Shown here: positions 7,217 through 16,157 of the stretch, piece by piece | How positions within the stretch are numbered: the first letter of the stretch is position 1 | Layout: each line of letters opens with the position of its first letter | NCBI RefSeq assembly: GCF_003315245.1 | Contig: NZ_QNRT01000002.1 | Coordinates: 1,295,825 to 1,359,824 of the forward strand | Direction: 5' to 3' | DNA from: Arenicella xantha | GTDB taxonomy: Bacteria > Pseudomonadota > Gammaproteobacteria > Arenicellales > Arenicellaceae | Length of the DNA stretch: 64,000 bases | The notes under the pieces: model-generated | The model's database searches: none | What the model was told of the DNA's origin: nothing | Seen by the model: the letters and a program-made list of their open reading frames with translations, nothing else | Program-made: the position numbers and the translations under genes

Positions 7217-8674
7217 ATGAACTTTTTTTATGCGCCGCGAGTATTTGCCATTGGCGTAATACTGGCAATGACTTCTGCTGCTAGCGCGCAATCAGACACT
7301 AACCCGCCCGCCACGGTGGATGCCGATGTCATCGACACCGCCAGCCAGCTAATTGACACCGCATTAAACAGCTCACTCGGGTTTGACATTGTTGAATCAC
7401 TCACCACTGAAGTCGGCCCTCGACTCGCCGGCTCTGAAGCCGAACAACGAGCTCGTGACTGGGGCGTAAAACTCGGCGAGAGCTTGAGTTTTGATCGCGT
7501 ATCGGTAGAGCCATTCAGCATGCCATTTTGGGACCGAGGCGAATTGCAAATTGCATTAACCTCGCCCTATCAGCAAGCCTTATATGGAACTGCCTTAGGG
7601 GGATCGGGCACCAGCGACCAGCCGATTGACGCGCCAGTTGTTTATTTCCGATCGATTCACGACATCGAGACGGTTGAAGCCGGCTCGCTAAAAGGCAAAA
7701 TTGCCTTTATCGACGGTGAATTCATGGTCAAGAGCCAGACCGGTGCGGGCTACGGCGAAGCCAACCATAAACGTCGAGTTGGCTGGCAACATGCCGAACG
7801 TGGCGGCGCACAAGCATTGGTGATCCGTTCGGTAGGGTCAGACTCACATCGCTTTCCGCACACCGGCATGATGAGCAGCAAAGAAGACCAATGGGCAACA
7901 ATACCGGTAATCGCGGTATCCAACCCCGACGCCGATCATTTGCGTCGACTGCATGAACTGGGTCAAACCATGAGCATGCGCGTACATTCAACCGCTGGCT
8001 GGAAAGGCTCAGTATCCAGTGGCAATGTGGTATTCGACTTAGTCGGTCGCGACAAACCCGATGAAATTGTGCTGATCGGCGGTCACCTAGACAGCTGGGA
8101 CCTCGGCACCGGAGCGGTGGATGACGGAGCTGGCGTTGCTATCACAACCGCTGCAGCGGAACTAATTGCGCGACTACCGCATCGACCACGACGCACGATT
8201 CGAGTCGTGCTGTTTGGTGCAGAAGAAGTTGGGCTGTTAGGCGCCAGAGCTTATGCCGAACAACATGCCGACGAGTTGGACCAACATGTACTGGCCACCG
8301 AGTCTGATTTCGGTGCTGGCACAATTTGGCAATTAGTCTCAAACGTCAATGCAGAAGCGAATCCGGTGATTGATGCAATTGGTCGCGTTATTCAACCATT
8401 AGGTATTGCCCGTGGTGGCAGCGACGTACCCGGCGGTGGACCTGACATTATTCCGATGGCCATGCAAGGCGTGCCGACCGTACGCTTAAATCAAAATGGT
8501 ATGGACTACTTCGACCTACACCACACACCAGACGACACCTTAGACAAAATCAAACCGGCCGAACTAGCACAGAATATCGCTGCCTACGCCGCCTTGGTTT
8601 ATATTGCCGCCGAAACCGATGTTGAATTCCGCACTAAAAAAGACGAGCCGGAAGCAAGCACCGCCGACGAATAG
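7217..8674 (+). CDS. secreted M28-family peptidase (PGCP-like aminopeptidase or carboxypeptidase)
   Basis: 485 residues from the ATG at 7217, preceded by GGAG at 7207-7210. An N-terminal signal peptide ends near ASAQ (about residue 25). The peptidase_M28 domain shows the expected di-zinc ligands: H290 in GGHLDSWD, D302 in the VDDGAG motif, the catalytic and ligand pair E336-E337 in GAEEVG, D364 in ESDFG and H436 in LHHTPDD. A PA-like insert lies between, at about residues 130-250. It should be a periplasmic or secreted exopeptidase that releases amino acids from peptides, close to plasma glutamate carboxypeptidase-type enzymes. It is monocistronic and convergent with the CIA30 gene. Confidence 0.88.
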   Translation: MNFFYAPRVFAIGVILAMTSAASAQSDTNPPATVDADVIDTASQLIDTALNSSLGFDIVESLTTEVGPRLAGSEAEQRARDWGVKLGESLSFDRVSVEPFSMPFWDRGELQIALTSPYQQALYGTALGGSGTSDQPIDAPVVYFRSIHDIETVEAGSLKGKIAFIDGEFMVKSQTGAGYGEANHKRRVGWQHAERGGAQALVIRSVGSDSHRFPHTGMMSSKEDQWATIPVIAVSNPDADHLRRLHELGQTMSMRVHSTAGWKGSVSSGNVVFDLVGRDKPDEIVLIGGHLDSWDLGTGAVDDGAGVAITTAAAELIARLPHRPRRTIRVVLFGAEEVGLLGARAYAEQHADELDQHVLATESDFGAGTIWQLVSNVNAEANPVIDAIGRVIQPLGIARGGSDVPGGGPDIIPMAMQGVPTVRLNQNGMDYFDLHHTPDDTLDKIKPAELAQNIAAYAALVYIAAETDVEFRTKKDEPEASTADE

Positions 8675-8691
8675 ATAATCGCGCTGGCTAG

Positions 8692-9180
8692 CTATTTGAA
8701 CTCGATGTAATCCACATCGAGTTCAAATTGTCCGGCGACTTTATCATTAGAAATTAGGCCAACACGAATAGTATGGCGCAATGCCTGCTCGGTTAGCCGA
8801 CCCGCCAAACGCTCTCCCAACCGCACTTCCATAAATTCATCGAACGCAATGGTATCGGTATGCCATTCACCGTCTCGATGCGGTAACACTGCTTTAAAAC
8901 GCGGTTTGAAATATTCGGCATGTTGATTTAACGTAAGCGCAAATGACTGCCCACTGGCACGATAGCGGATCGTCACCATTTGGAATTTTGACAAATCATA
9001 ATCTGCGGTCGGGCTACGCAGTGAGGCAAACCCTCCATTATTCTGCAGCGATACCAACCCACTAAATTGCAGGTGATCGGCACTAACAGTAAGTTGCCCC
9101 GTCGACTCCCCGCCCATAACCTGATCAAACACCGGACGCCAATCGAGCACACCTTGTTCAGCACCAAAATCGAACCTCAT
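8692..9180 (-). CDS. CIA30-family protein
   Basis: 162 residues from the ATG at 9180. It contains the CIA30 domain pattern: WRPVFDQVMGGESTG near residue 17, FSGLVSLQNNGGFAS near residue 40, then YDLSKFQMVTIRYRASGQ. In mitochondria this family assists assembly of complex I, but bacterial members lack a known role and have a galactose-binding-like beta-sandwich fold. No signal peptide is seen. Its final codons, for FELDVDYIEFK, are written as a perfect DNA hairpin (see 8695-8727). Confidence 0.85.
   Translation of the reverse strand: MRFDFGAEQGVLDWRPVFDQVMGGESTGQLTVSADHLQFSGLVSLQNNGGFASLRSPTADYDLSKFQMVTIRYRASGQSFALTLNQHAEYFKPRFKAVLPHRDGEWHTDTIAFDEFMEVRLGERLAGRLTEQALRHTIRVGLISNDKVAGQFELDVDYIEFK
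8695..8727. terminator. 14-bp-arm hairpin at the convergent gene ends
   Basis: TTTGAACTCGATGT (8695-8708) and ACATCGAGTTCAAA (8714-8727) are perfect inverted copies with a 5-nt loop. The hairpin lies between the convergent M28 and CIA30 genes and is inside the last codons of CIA30. There is no T-tract on either side, so it is not a canonical intrinsic terminator. It could stabilise mRNA 3' ends or act as a bidirectional stop. Confidence 0.5.
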
Positions 9181-9382
9181 TCGCTTCACCACATCGGCCT
9201 ATGTTGATACGTTGTATGTCATTGTTAGACACCTTAATTATCTTTACTATACATAGCCACTTGCAGGGCGGTGTCAACCGAACGACGGTTTACCCAAACC
9301 AATGCCCACACACGGCTATATAGATGTAGTTAGCCGATCTAATGTTAGTCAACACCATGAAATCAACTCGAGGAGCAACACG

Positions 9383-9679
9383 ATGATCATTGTATGGGGC
9401 GCAATTGAAGCCAGCGAACAGAATCTTGCTGAATTGCTAGCACTTAGCTTAGCGCACGTGCGGCGCTCGCGGCTTGAGCCGGGCTGTATTCAGCACAGTG
9501 TCCAAATTGACGCGGAGAATCCACATCGCATTGTGTTTTACGAAGAGTGGCAAGATACCGCCGCCTTGCAAACACACTTCGCCGTGCCTGCCTCTAACGA
9601 CTTTGTACGTCAACTAAGAGCACTATGCCAAACAACGCCAGAGATGAAAATTTACCGCGCCGAGCCAGTCGAGATGTAA
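9383..9679 (+). CDS. ABM-domain protein (YgiN-like putative quinol monooxygenase)
   Basis: 98 residues from the ATG at 9383, which has GAGGAG about 8 nt upstream (9370-9375). The frame is open to 9302, but the extension has no ribosome-binding site. The domain starts MIIVWGAIEA, has a central EPGCIQHSVQID and ends with FYEEWQDTAALQTHF, the typical pattern of antibiotic biosynthesis monooxygenase family proteins, which are dimeric ferredoxin-like folds of about 95-100 residues. The substrate cannot be predicted. It is a single gene, convergent with the CheX gene. Confidence 0.85.
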   Translation: MIIVWGAIEASEQNLAELLALSLAHVRRSRLEPGCIQHSVQIDAENPHRIVFYEEWQDTAALQTHFAVPASNDFVRQLRALCQTTPEMKIYRAEPVEM

Positions 9680-9690
9680 GCTAAGGCCGA

Positions 9691-10158
9691 CTAGCGCTCG
9701 AATGAATCCAAGCTCACAATAAGTTGCGCGGCATTGCCCTTCCACTTTAACGGCAACACATAAGACAAACGGGCTTGATTCAAATTGTGCTTATCTATTT
9801 CACCAATGATCACCTGCGGTGGCGAGATATGAAATTCTGGACCTAATTCGCGGCGCGCATTACCGGCAATGGTATTGGCAACTTCGCCGACTAAGTCCGC
9901 TAGATACGTTTCCGTAAACGATGATTCGCCAAGACTTAGTAACACATACTTCAACAGCGATCGCGACGAGGAAAAGAACACAAACCCCGTGGTCTGACCG
10001 GTAATCGAAATCATTCCAGTTAAATCAAGCCCAAGGCTCTCGCGATTTCGCACTAGGTATGGCGCACCTAATTGTAATGCTTCTGAATCTTTACTGAGGT
10101 GTTCAAAGTAGCGACGCACGCCAGCCAAGAAAAGTTCAATCTGTTGTTGGTCTCGCAT
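9691..10158 (-). CDS. cheX: CheX-like chemotaxis phosphatase
   Basis: 155 residues. CheX proteins dephosphorylate CheY-P. The signature is visible: GMISITGQTTGFVFF (about residues 48-62), then LVGEVANTIAGNARR with the phosphatase motif E92-x-x-N95. The start overlaps the stop of the response-regulator gene by one base (TAATG), so it is translated together with its likely substrate. With the kinase gene upstream it makes a three-gene unit of kinase, receiver and phosphatase. Confidence 0.85.
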   Translation of the reverse strand: MRDQQQIELFLAGVRRYFEHLSKDSEALQLGAPYLVRNRESLGLDLTGMISITGQTTGFVFFSSSRSLLKYVLLSLGESSFTETYLADLVGEVANTIAGNARRELGPEFHISPPQVIIGEIDKHNLNQARLSYVLPLKWKGNAAQLIVSLDSFER

Positions 10159-10523
10159 TATCGGCGCCCCACTGCGAGCACACGCTCAATCGCACTGCAT
10201 AACTCATCTTCGGTGAACGGCTTGCACAAAAAACCGTTAGCACCATAGGTTAGTGCATCAATAGCCGTTGCTTTGTCCGACAAGGCAGAGATCACTAAGA
10301 TATACGCCTGCGGCAACATTTTAACCAGCGACTGAATGCACTCAACACCACCCATATGTGGCATGGTTAAATCCATGGTGATCAAGTCAGGCTGCTCGGC
10401 CTGAGCCAGTTTAAGCGCTTGATGGCCATTTTCAGCACGCGATATTTTTTCAAATCGGGTTAGCAAGCCACGATTGATCTTGTTTCGAATAACCAATGAG
10501 TCATCCACAATTAGTAGTTTCAA
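10158..10523 (-). CDS. CheY-like single-domain response regulator
   Basis: 121 residues from a TTG start at 10523, chosen because GGAGT lies 5 nt upstream and the protein then begins directly with the receiver fold (KLLIVDDS). The alternative upstream start would run back through the kinase gene. Receiver residues: acidic pair D7-D8, phosphoacceptor D51 in MDLTMP, S79 in VISALSD and K101 in CKPF. There is no output domain, so it signals by protein contact like CheY. It starts 12 bp after the kinase stop and overlaps cheX by one base. Confidence 0.88.
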   Translation of the reverse strand: MKLLIVDDSLVIRNKINRGLLTRFEKISRAENGHQALKLAQAEQPDLITMDLTMPHMGGVECIQSLVKMLPQAYILVISALSDKATAIDALTYGANGFLCKPFTEDELCSAIERVLAVGRR

Positions 10524-10534
10524 TGCGAACTCCG

Positions 10535-12673
10535 CTAAGCAACCTGTGCCGCGAGCAGACCATTTGTGGACGGCTCGGAGGACCAAGTAAAGGTAAACAC
10601 AAACTGCGAAAACTCATCCGCTACCGAACGCACCTTCAAACGCGCACCAAGCTCTTTTGACAATTGCCAAACCAGCGGCAAGCCCATTCCTCGCCCCGAC
10701 AACGAATCGACCACCTCTCGTGTACTAAAGCGGCTACTAAACGCCCACTTTATCAACTCACTATTCGACAAGCTAAGAACAGCCTCCGGCGCAACATCAC
10801 CTTGTTTGATTAGCTGCTCGCGGATCAACGCATAATCGAAACCACGACCGTCATCTTCAATCACAAAGCGATATCGACCGTGCCCATCATGACTAAGCGC
10901 TAAGTCGATACGCCCAGTGGCTGGTTTGCAGACCATCAAACGATCGGGTTTTGCTTCAAGCCCATGCGCAATACTGTTACGAATCAATTGGACCGCGATC
11001 GGGTAAAGTTTGTTTTCAAGCTCGATATCGAGAGCTTGATCAAACCCTCGAAAATTCACCAAAACATCTACGTCACGTGGTTTAGCAAACGCTTTCGCCA
11101 TAGACGTCAAGCCACGCCATCGCTCATTGATCGCGGGCTGATGCACGGTGTCATCATGCCTTGCATCAAGCCGCTCATATTGAATGCCATAATTCTTTAA
11201 GCGGGAGCAGAAGTCCTCGATCAACTCGACCTGCTCTACCAACTGCTTAAGCTCAACAGTTAATGGCAGAATGTCTTCGCCAGACAACGGCCGACGGTTC
11301 GCAGTCTTAAGTAGCAGCGCCACATTATCTTCAAATAAATGCACACGATCGCCCACCAATTTCAGCCCAATTGCTTGTGCGTCGCCTTTCACCTTATGTG
11401 CGGTTTGCATGATCTGCTCTAAACTATGCGGGTCACTATCGTCTTGCTTGCGGTGAGCTTTGAGCACTTGATTAATACTGGAAAATGACTCAAGACTTTG
11501 ATCGATAAAGCCTTGTAACTCAGCCGCCCGAATCGGCAACACCTGCGAGAACATAGCTAACTCGCCCTGCACTCGGCTTTCACTTTGCTCGGCTTGTTCG
11601 CGCAACAAGATTGAGTCGGTTATATCCTGCACCGTCACCAGTAATACCTCGCTGCCGTCGTCTTGCTGCAACGGAGAAAATGTGAAATCCAAATATTTTT
11701 CGACTAGTTTTCCATCGGCATGGGTAATCGAGGTTTTAACCCCTTTGAGTGGATTGATGTCGGCGATCAAATCAGGGCTTACGTGATCCTTAAAAAACAA
11801 TGCAACATAATCCAATGCGTTGCGTGCCATTTTGTCAGACACATAGTGGCGTAAAAACCCGCCGAGGCGTCGACCGGAAATCCGCTCAGTAGCAAATATT
11901 TCAGCTACTCGTGAAGAATATTGTTGGCCAATTCGAAACTGCTTATCAACTAAGAATACGCCATCATCAATACTGGCTAAAATTTGTTCCGATTCCTGTT
12001 GTTTAAGTTCGAGACGTCGGTCACGCGTTCGCAACTGCTTAAGAAAGTGAAATAGAATCACAAAAAAATTGATCGTCGCTAAACTAATCCCCACTACCTG
12101 TGCACGCCGCAACAACGTCGTTTGAGACTCAGCTTGATGACTAAAGTGATCGGTTAACGCGGTCATCAGTTTGAACAGCTCAAGGTTGTGTCGGGCGATA
12201 AACTCAGATGCCGGTAAAATCTCTTGATCAGTAATAAGAGTATCAACCATTAATGGCGCTAACACTGCATCAAACCCCGTCCATAGTTGATTAGTTGCTG
12301 CGAGGAGTCGCTGCCCTTCACTGCTAACAACGGCATCAATCTGAATTAATTCCCCAGTCTCCGGCGAGCTTGTGGCACCGCCGTTAGTGAGCGCGTCAAG
12401 CGTTTCGCCAAACGTTCGATAATGCTCTCGTAATTCCTCCAATCCGGTTTGATACACCCATTGTTGCAGCTTTTGTGACTTGATATACAGCGTCGCTTTC
12501 GACATCTGTTGGCTCAAAGTACTCTGGCGTGCCGCCAAATTAATGAGTTCCGTTTGTTGCGCGATTTTTCCTGAGGTATAAAAGTTCAATACCAATACAC
12601 CTAAGTCAAAAATCAAAAACAGCGCAATCGATACAACAAGAAAACGGTATTTACCGAATAGGTTTAACAACAC
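10535..12673 (-). CDS. membrane CheA-like sensor histidine kinase (PilJ-type N-terminus, PAS, Hpt, HATPase)
   Basis: 712 residues. A first membrane helix (about residues 10-32) is followed by a periplasmic region that resembles the PilJ-type sensor (NLAARQSTLSQQMSKA near residue 42), then a second membrane helix around residue 190-210. A PAS-like domain covers about residues 225-350. An Hpt domain carries the phosphoacceptor His in TAHKVKGDAQ (about residue 426). The ATPase domain has an N box (IRNSIAHG), a G1 box (EDDGRGFD) and a G2 box (SGRGMGL, about residue 658). Unlike CheA it has no CheW-like regulatory domain at the C-terminus. It senses directly and should phosphorylate the receiver encoded next. 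Confidence 0.88.
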   Translation of the reverse strand: MLLNLFGKYRFLVVSIALFLIFDLGVLVLNFYTSGKIAQQTELINLAARQSTLSQQMSKATLYIKSQKLQQWVYQTGLEELREHYRTFGETLDALTNGGATSSPETGELIQIDAVVSSEGQRLLAATNQLWTGFDAVLAPLMVDTLITDQEILPASEFIARHNLELFKLMTALTDHFSHQAESQTTLLRRAQVVGISLATINFFVILFHFLKQLRTRDRRLELKQQESEQILASIDDGVFLVDKQFRIGQQYSSRVAEIFATERISGRRLGGFLRHYVSDKMARNALDYVALFFKDHVSPDLIADINPLKGVKTSITHADGKLVEKYLDFTFSPLQQDDGSEVLLVTVQDITDSILLREQAEQSESRVQGELAMFSQVLPIRAAELQGFIDQSLESFSSINQVLKAHRKQDDSDPHSLEQIMQTAHKVKGDAQAIGLKLVGDRVHLFEDNVALLLKTANRRPLSGEDILPLTVELKQLVEQVELIEDFCSRLKNYGIQYERLDARHDDTVHQPAINERWRGLTSMAKAFAKPRDVDVLVNFRGFDQALDIELENKLYPIAVQLIRNSIAHGLEAKPDRLMVCKPATGRIDLALSHDGHGRYRFVIEDDGRGFDYALIREQLIKQGDVAPEAVLSLSNSELIKWAFSSRFSTREVVDSLSGRGMGLPLVWQLSKELGARLKVRSVADEFSQFVFTFTWSSEPSTNGLLAAQVA

Positions 12674-12818
12674 TACGTACTACCCCTGCCACGGACGTGA
12701 CGATACCCAAGCCAAAAGACCAATCTTGGGGGGATTCTCGATGCTTTACATGACAAGTGTATGACGGCGCGCAGACAACTCGGAAAATAGCCAGCAACAA
12801 TCGAAGCGTGGATCCTAA

Positions 12819-13670
12819 TTACTGTCGATTAATCCGTCGCCGCGGGCTGACAACGCCTTGGTTCGCTTTGGAGGCTCGAAAAGGGCAAATATCCAGACCT
12901 CCACGGCGCGTATACAGTGCTTGCACCGCAAGCCTGCTTGGCTGGCACACATTCAAAATATCCATATAAATTCGCTCCACACACTGTTCGTGAAACTCAT
13001 TATGTAAGCGAAACGAAACCAAATAGCGCAATAATGACTCATGATCTATCGGCGCGCCCTGATATTCGATGATAACGCTGGCCCAATCTGGCTGATTGGT
13101 AATCAGGCAGTTAGACTTCAATAAATGACTGTGCAGCGTTTCGCTAACCACCGCGTCAGACTCGCGCAACCTCAGCACATTAGGTGCCAATTGGTACGCA
13201 TCAATATCGATGTCTAATTCATCAATACACTTACCCGGCAACGGCATGGTGACCAGCGTTTGAACATCATCAGGAGCAATCAGCTCGACCGTGACAGGGC
13301 CGACCGCGACATTAGCCAGGTCTCGCAGCAGTGCTTCACGTACCGCAGCATGCGATTCAAAGCGTGATTGGTTAAAACTATTTAAATAGAGTTTGAACGA
13401 TTTCGATTCCACCAAGTTCACGGTACTCGCAGCAAAGCTAAATCGTGCGAGCGCGACAATCGGCTTACCTCGAGGATTCAACCAAGACAGCTCATAGGCG
13501 TGCCATACATCTTCGCCAGCAAACGGCTGCTCTTCAACCACACCCAGTTCCTGACGATTCAACTGCCGTGGCACAGCCTGCAGCAAGCTCGGCGTGTACG
13601 CAGAGACATAGGCGGTAGCTTGCCCCAGCGTAAGAGCGTTGAGCTCAGGTTTATCGGAATATTGAGTCAT
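12819..13670 (-). CDS. queF: NADPH-dependent 7-cyano-7-deazaguanine reductase
   Basis: Reduces preQ0 to preQ1 in the cytoplasm, a step of queuosine tRNA modification. At 283 residues it is the long, two-domain (YqeM-type, E. coli-like) form. Visible motifs: the catalytic Cys in KSNCLITNQPDW (about residue 188), the QueF motif and substrate-binding Glu-His near LHNEFHEQCVE (about residues 223-233), and a C-terminal LYTRRGGLDICPFR. It is monocistronic, convergent with nothing close, and lies upstream of the kinase operon on the same strand. Confidence 0.95.
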   Translation of the reverse strand: MTQYSDKPELNALTLGQATAYVSAYTPSLLQAVPRQLNRQELGVVEEQPFAGEDVWHAYELSWLNPRGKPIVALARFSFAASTVNLVESKSFKLYLNSFNQSRFESHAAVREALLRDLANVAVGPVTVELIAPDDVQTLVTMPLPGKCIDELDIDIDAYQLAPNVLRLRESDAVVSETLHSHLLKSNCLITNQPDWASVIIEYQGAPIDHESLLRYLVSFRLHNEFHEQCVERIYMDILNVCQPSRLAVQALYTRRGGLDICPFRASKANQGVVSPRRRINRQ

Positions 13671-13716
13671 CAGTGGCGTCTATTGTGATTGCTGCACTAA
13701 GCTATGCTGTCGCCGA

Positions 13717-14970
13717 CTAAACCGGCGCAACAGCTTGCATTAACAGCCCACATAACCACGCACCATAAGTACCTAGCACATAGCCAAACACGGCTAACAA
13801 CACACCTACTGGCGCCAGTGCCGGATGAAATGCCGCGGCCAACACCGGTGCTGAGGCCGCGCCACCGATATTCGCTTTGCTGCCAATTGCGAGAAAGAAG
13901 TACGGTGCGCGAATTAATTTCGCCATCACGACCAGCAATATAATATGGATTAGCATCCAGATACCACCAACCAAAAACAAGCCTGGGTAATCTGCAAGCG
14001 TGCGGATATCCATTTTCATACCAATGGTAGCAACCAGAATAAAGATAAACACTGTGCCAATTTTCGATGCCCCAGCTCCTTCATAGCTGCGCACTTTAGT
14101 GAACGATAAGATAACGCCAATCGTCGTTGCGATAACAATTAACCAGAAAAACTTTGAAGTAAGGCTGAATTTTTTCAGCCCCGGCGCAGTAGCTTCTAAG
14201 TAAGGTGCAATAAGATCGGCACAAAAGTGCGAGAATGCCGTGGCCGCAAACGCAATGCCCAACATCACCATCAAATCGCTAGCACTCGGATTACGCTCAA
14301 TGCTTTTACCGAAAGCTTCCATTTTGGTTTGGAGGTGAGTAACCGAACTTGAATCAGCTTTAAAGAACTTATCAATCTTGTCCTTCTTACCGATACCGAT
14401 TAACAACAGCGCCATCCACACTTCAGCCACGATGATGTCAACGGTAATCATGATGCCAAATAAACTGTTGGACGGACTAAACACCTCATACATGGCTGCT
14501 TGGTTTGCACCACCGCCAATCCAGCTGCCCGCTACTGTTGTCATGCCACGCCAGACCGCTTCCGGGCCGGCACCGCCAACTAACTCGGGGTTGACCATTG
14601 ATACCAATAGGATCGCGAGCGGCCCACCAATAATTACCCCAACAGTACCGGTCAAGAACATCACCACCGGTTTGTATCCCAAACGTGCTATTTCTTTGAG
14701 ATCGACACTCAGCGTTAGGAGAATTAAACACGCCGGTAGTAAATATCGCGAGGCCACAAAATACAGCTGCGAATGCTCACCATCGACAATGCCGAAAGTG
14801 TAAAGCAATGACGGTAAAAAGTAGCACAGCAGCAGCATCGGCACGATGCTGTAAAACTTTGTAAGTTTCGAGTTGGCGCTATTCGAGGTCCAAAATACGA
14901 AGGCGAGAATAGCCATCAACAGGCCAAATACCACCGCATCGTTGGTGATTAATGCATTAGAAGTTTCCAT
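13717..14970 (-). CDS. DUF819 family membrane protein (YjcL-like)
   Basis: 417 residues with about ten membrane helices. The family signature region GSWIGGGANQAAM (about residue 155) and the later repeat-like GSKANIGGAASAPVLAAAF (about residue 365) are clear. These two glycine-rich motifs sit in inverted halves, as in carboxylate-type secondary transporters, so a transporter role is likely, but no substrate is established for DUF819. It precedes, 79 bp away on the same strand, a gene for another inverted-repeat transporter (BASS family). Confidence 0.88.
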   Translation of the reverse strand: METSNALITNDAVVFGLLMAILAFVFWTSNSANSKLTKFYSIVPMLLLCYFLPSLLYTFGIVDGEHSQLYFVASRYLLPACLILLTLSVDLKEIARLGYKPVVMFLTGTVGVIIGGPLAILLVSMVNPELVGGAGPEAVWRGMTTVAGSWIGGGANQAAMYEVFSPSNSLFGIMITVDIIVAEVWMALLLIGIGKKDKIDKFFKADSSSVTHLQTKMEAFGKSIERNPSASDLMVMLGIAFAATAFSHFCADLIAPYLEATAPGLKKFSLTSKFFWLIVIATTIGVILSFTKVRSYEGAGASKIGTVFIFILVATIGMKMDIRTLADYPGLFLVGGIWMLIHIILLVVMAKLIRAPYFFLAIGSKANIGGAASAPVLAAAFHPALAPVGVLLAVFGYVLGTYGAWLCGLLMQAVAPV

Positions 14971-15049
14971 CGGCGTATCCTATCAGCGCGACTATCGCCG
15001 CACAATTTTTATCGTAGTAACAATTAGCGAGGCAAAACAGCGTACATCT

Positions 15050-15940
15050 CTAGGCGCGAGATGAACGGCGGCGCCAAACAATGAGCGCAGCAGCCATTAG
15101 TAGCTGCACTGCGCCGTACAACAAAATCGCCAGAAAAACCTGATCTCCAAGCGAATTGTCAGCACCGACAACAATCGGAAATAACGATGCTTTAAGCAAT
15201 ACAGCCAGATTAATGTTGCGCACAATTAATTCCATTTCTATCGCCGTTTGGTCCGACTCGGAAAAACCTATCAGCTCGCCAACCAACCAAGTCACCAGCG
15301 CGATCACGGCAAAAAAGCCCAATAGCAAGAGTGTATTGGATTGTCCAAAAGCGTCTAGATCTAAGCGACCGGCAGACGACGAACCGATCACGATTAGTAG
15401 AATCGCTAGTATCGAAGCGCGGATACACCACTTAGATATCCAAGCCGCGTAGTGCGGCAGAGCTTTGAGAATTACCATGCCCATACACAGCGGCAACAAC
15501 AACGTAAAACCAATTTCTTTTATGATCTGCTCGGTAGGCATACTAAAGCCTGGCGGGAGGTGTTCGGTGACCAGAATCGATAGAATCAACGGCGTGGTGA
15601 TCAGACAGGCTAGCGTGGTAATACCAGTAATTGAAATCGAAAGCGGCGCGTTACCGCGTGCCATATAAGTGAATATATTAGAAGTCGTACCGCCCGGTAT
15701 CGAAGCAATAAGCGCAATGCCAACCGCTATTCCCGCCGTCTGTGCACCGGCCTCGATGAACATAAACGCAATCGCCGGCACCAGTAACAACTGCATCAGC
15801 GTACCCGAAGTCACTGACTTAGGTTCTCGCAATACATCTTTGAAATCACTAACAGACAACGTTGCGCCCATGCCAAGCATGGCAAACACTAATTGAAACG
15901 CAGCCAACCCATATTCATACTTTAAAAACAACTCACCCAT
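15050..15940 (-). CDS. bile acid:sodium symporter (BASS) family protein
   Basis: 296 residues from the ATG at 15940, with GAGAGG upstream. About nine or ten hydrophobic helices. Family motifs include MLGMGATLSVSDF near the N-terminus and ASIPGGTTSNIFTYMARGN (about residues 83-101), the sodium-binding and substrate-binding region of ASBT-type transporters. Bacterial members carry organic anions such as pantoate, pyruvate or bile salts with sodium; no substrate can be fixed here. It may be co-expressed with the DUF819 gene downstream. Confidence 0.88.
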   Translation of the reverse strand: MGELFLKYEYGLAAFQLVFAMLGMGATLSVSDFKDVLREPKSVTSGTLMQLLLVPAIAFMFIEAGAQTAGIAVGIALIASIPGGTTSNIFTYMARGNAPLSISITGITTLACLITTPLILSILVTEHLPPGFSMPTEQIIKEIGFTLLLPLCMGMVILKALPHYAAWISKWCIRASILAILLIVIGSSSAGRLDLDAFGQSNTLLLLGFFAVIALVTWLVGELIGFSESDQTAIEMELIVRNINLAVLLKASLFPIVVGADNSLGDQVFLAILLYGAVQLLMAAALIVWRRRSSRA

Positions 15941-16157
15941 TAATCGCCTCTCAGCCCGAATAATCCAAGACACGTTTATACCATTGATCAAGCTTGCGAG
16001 TTAATCGTAATCGTCTTGCTAGCTCGCAGACAAATATGGCAAGCCTTGTGTTACAAGTGATACCAAGCTGGGCAAATGAAATTATTTTGAAAGCGCTTAA
16101 CGTGGCATACGTTATTATTCATTCTGTCGCGCGCACTGCTCAGCCTCATAGGTTCAC

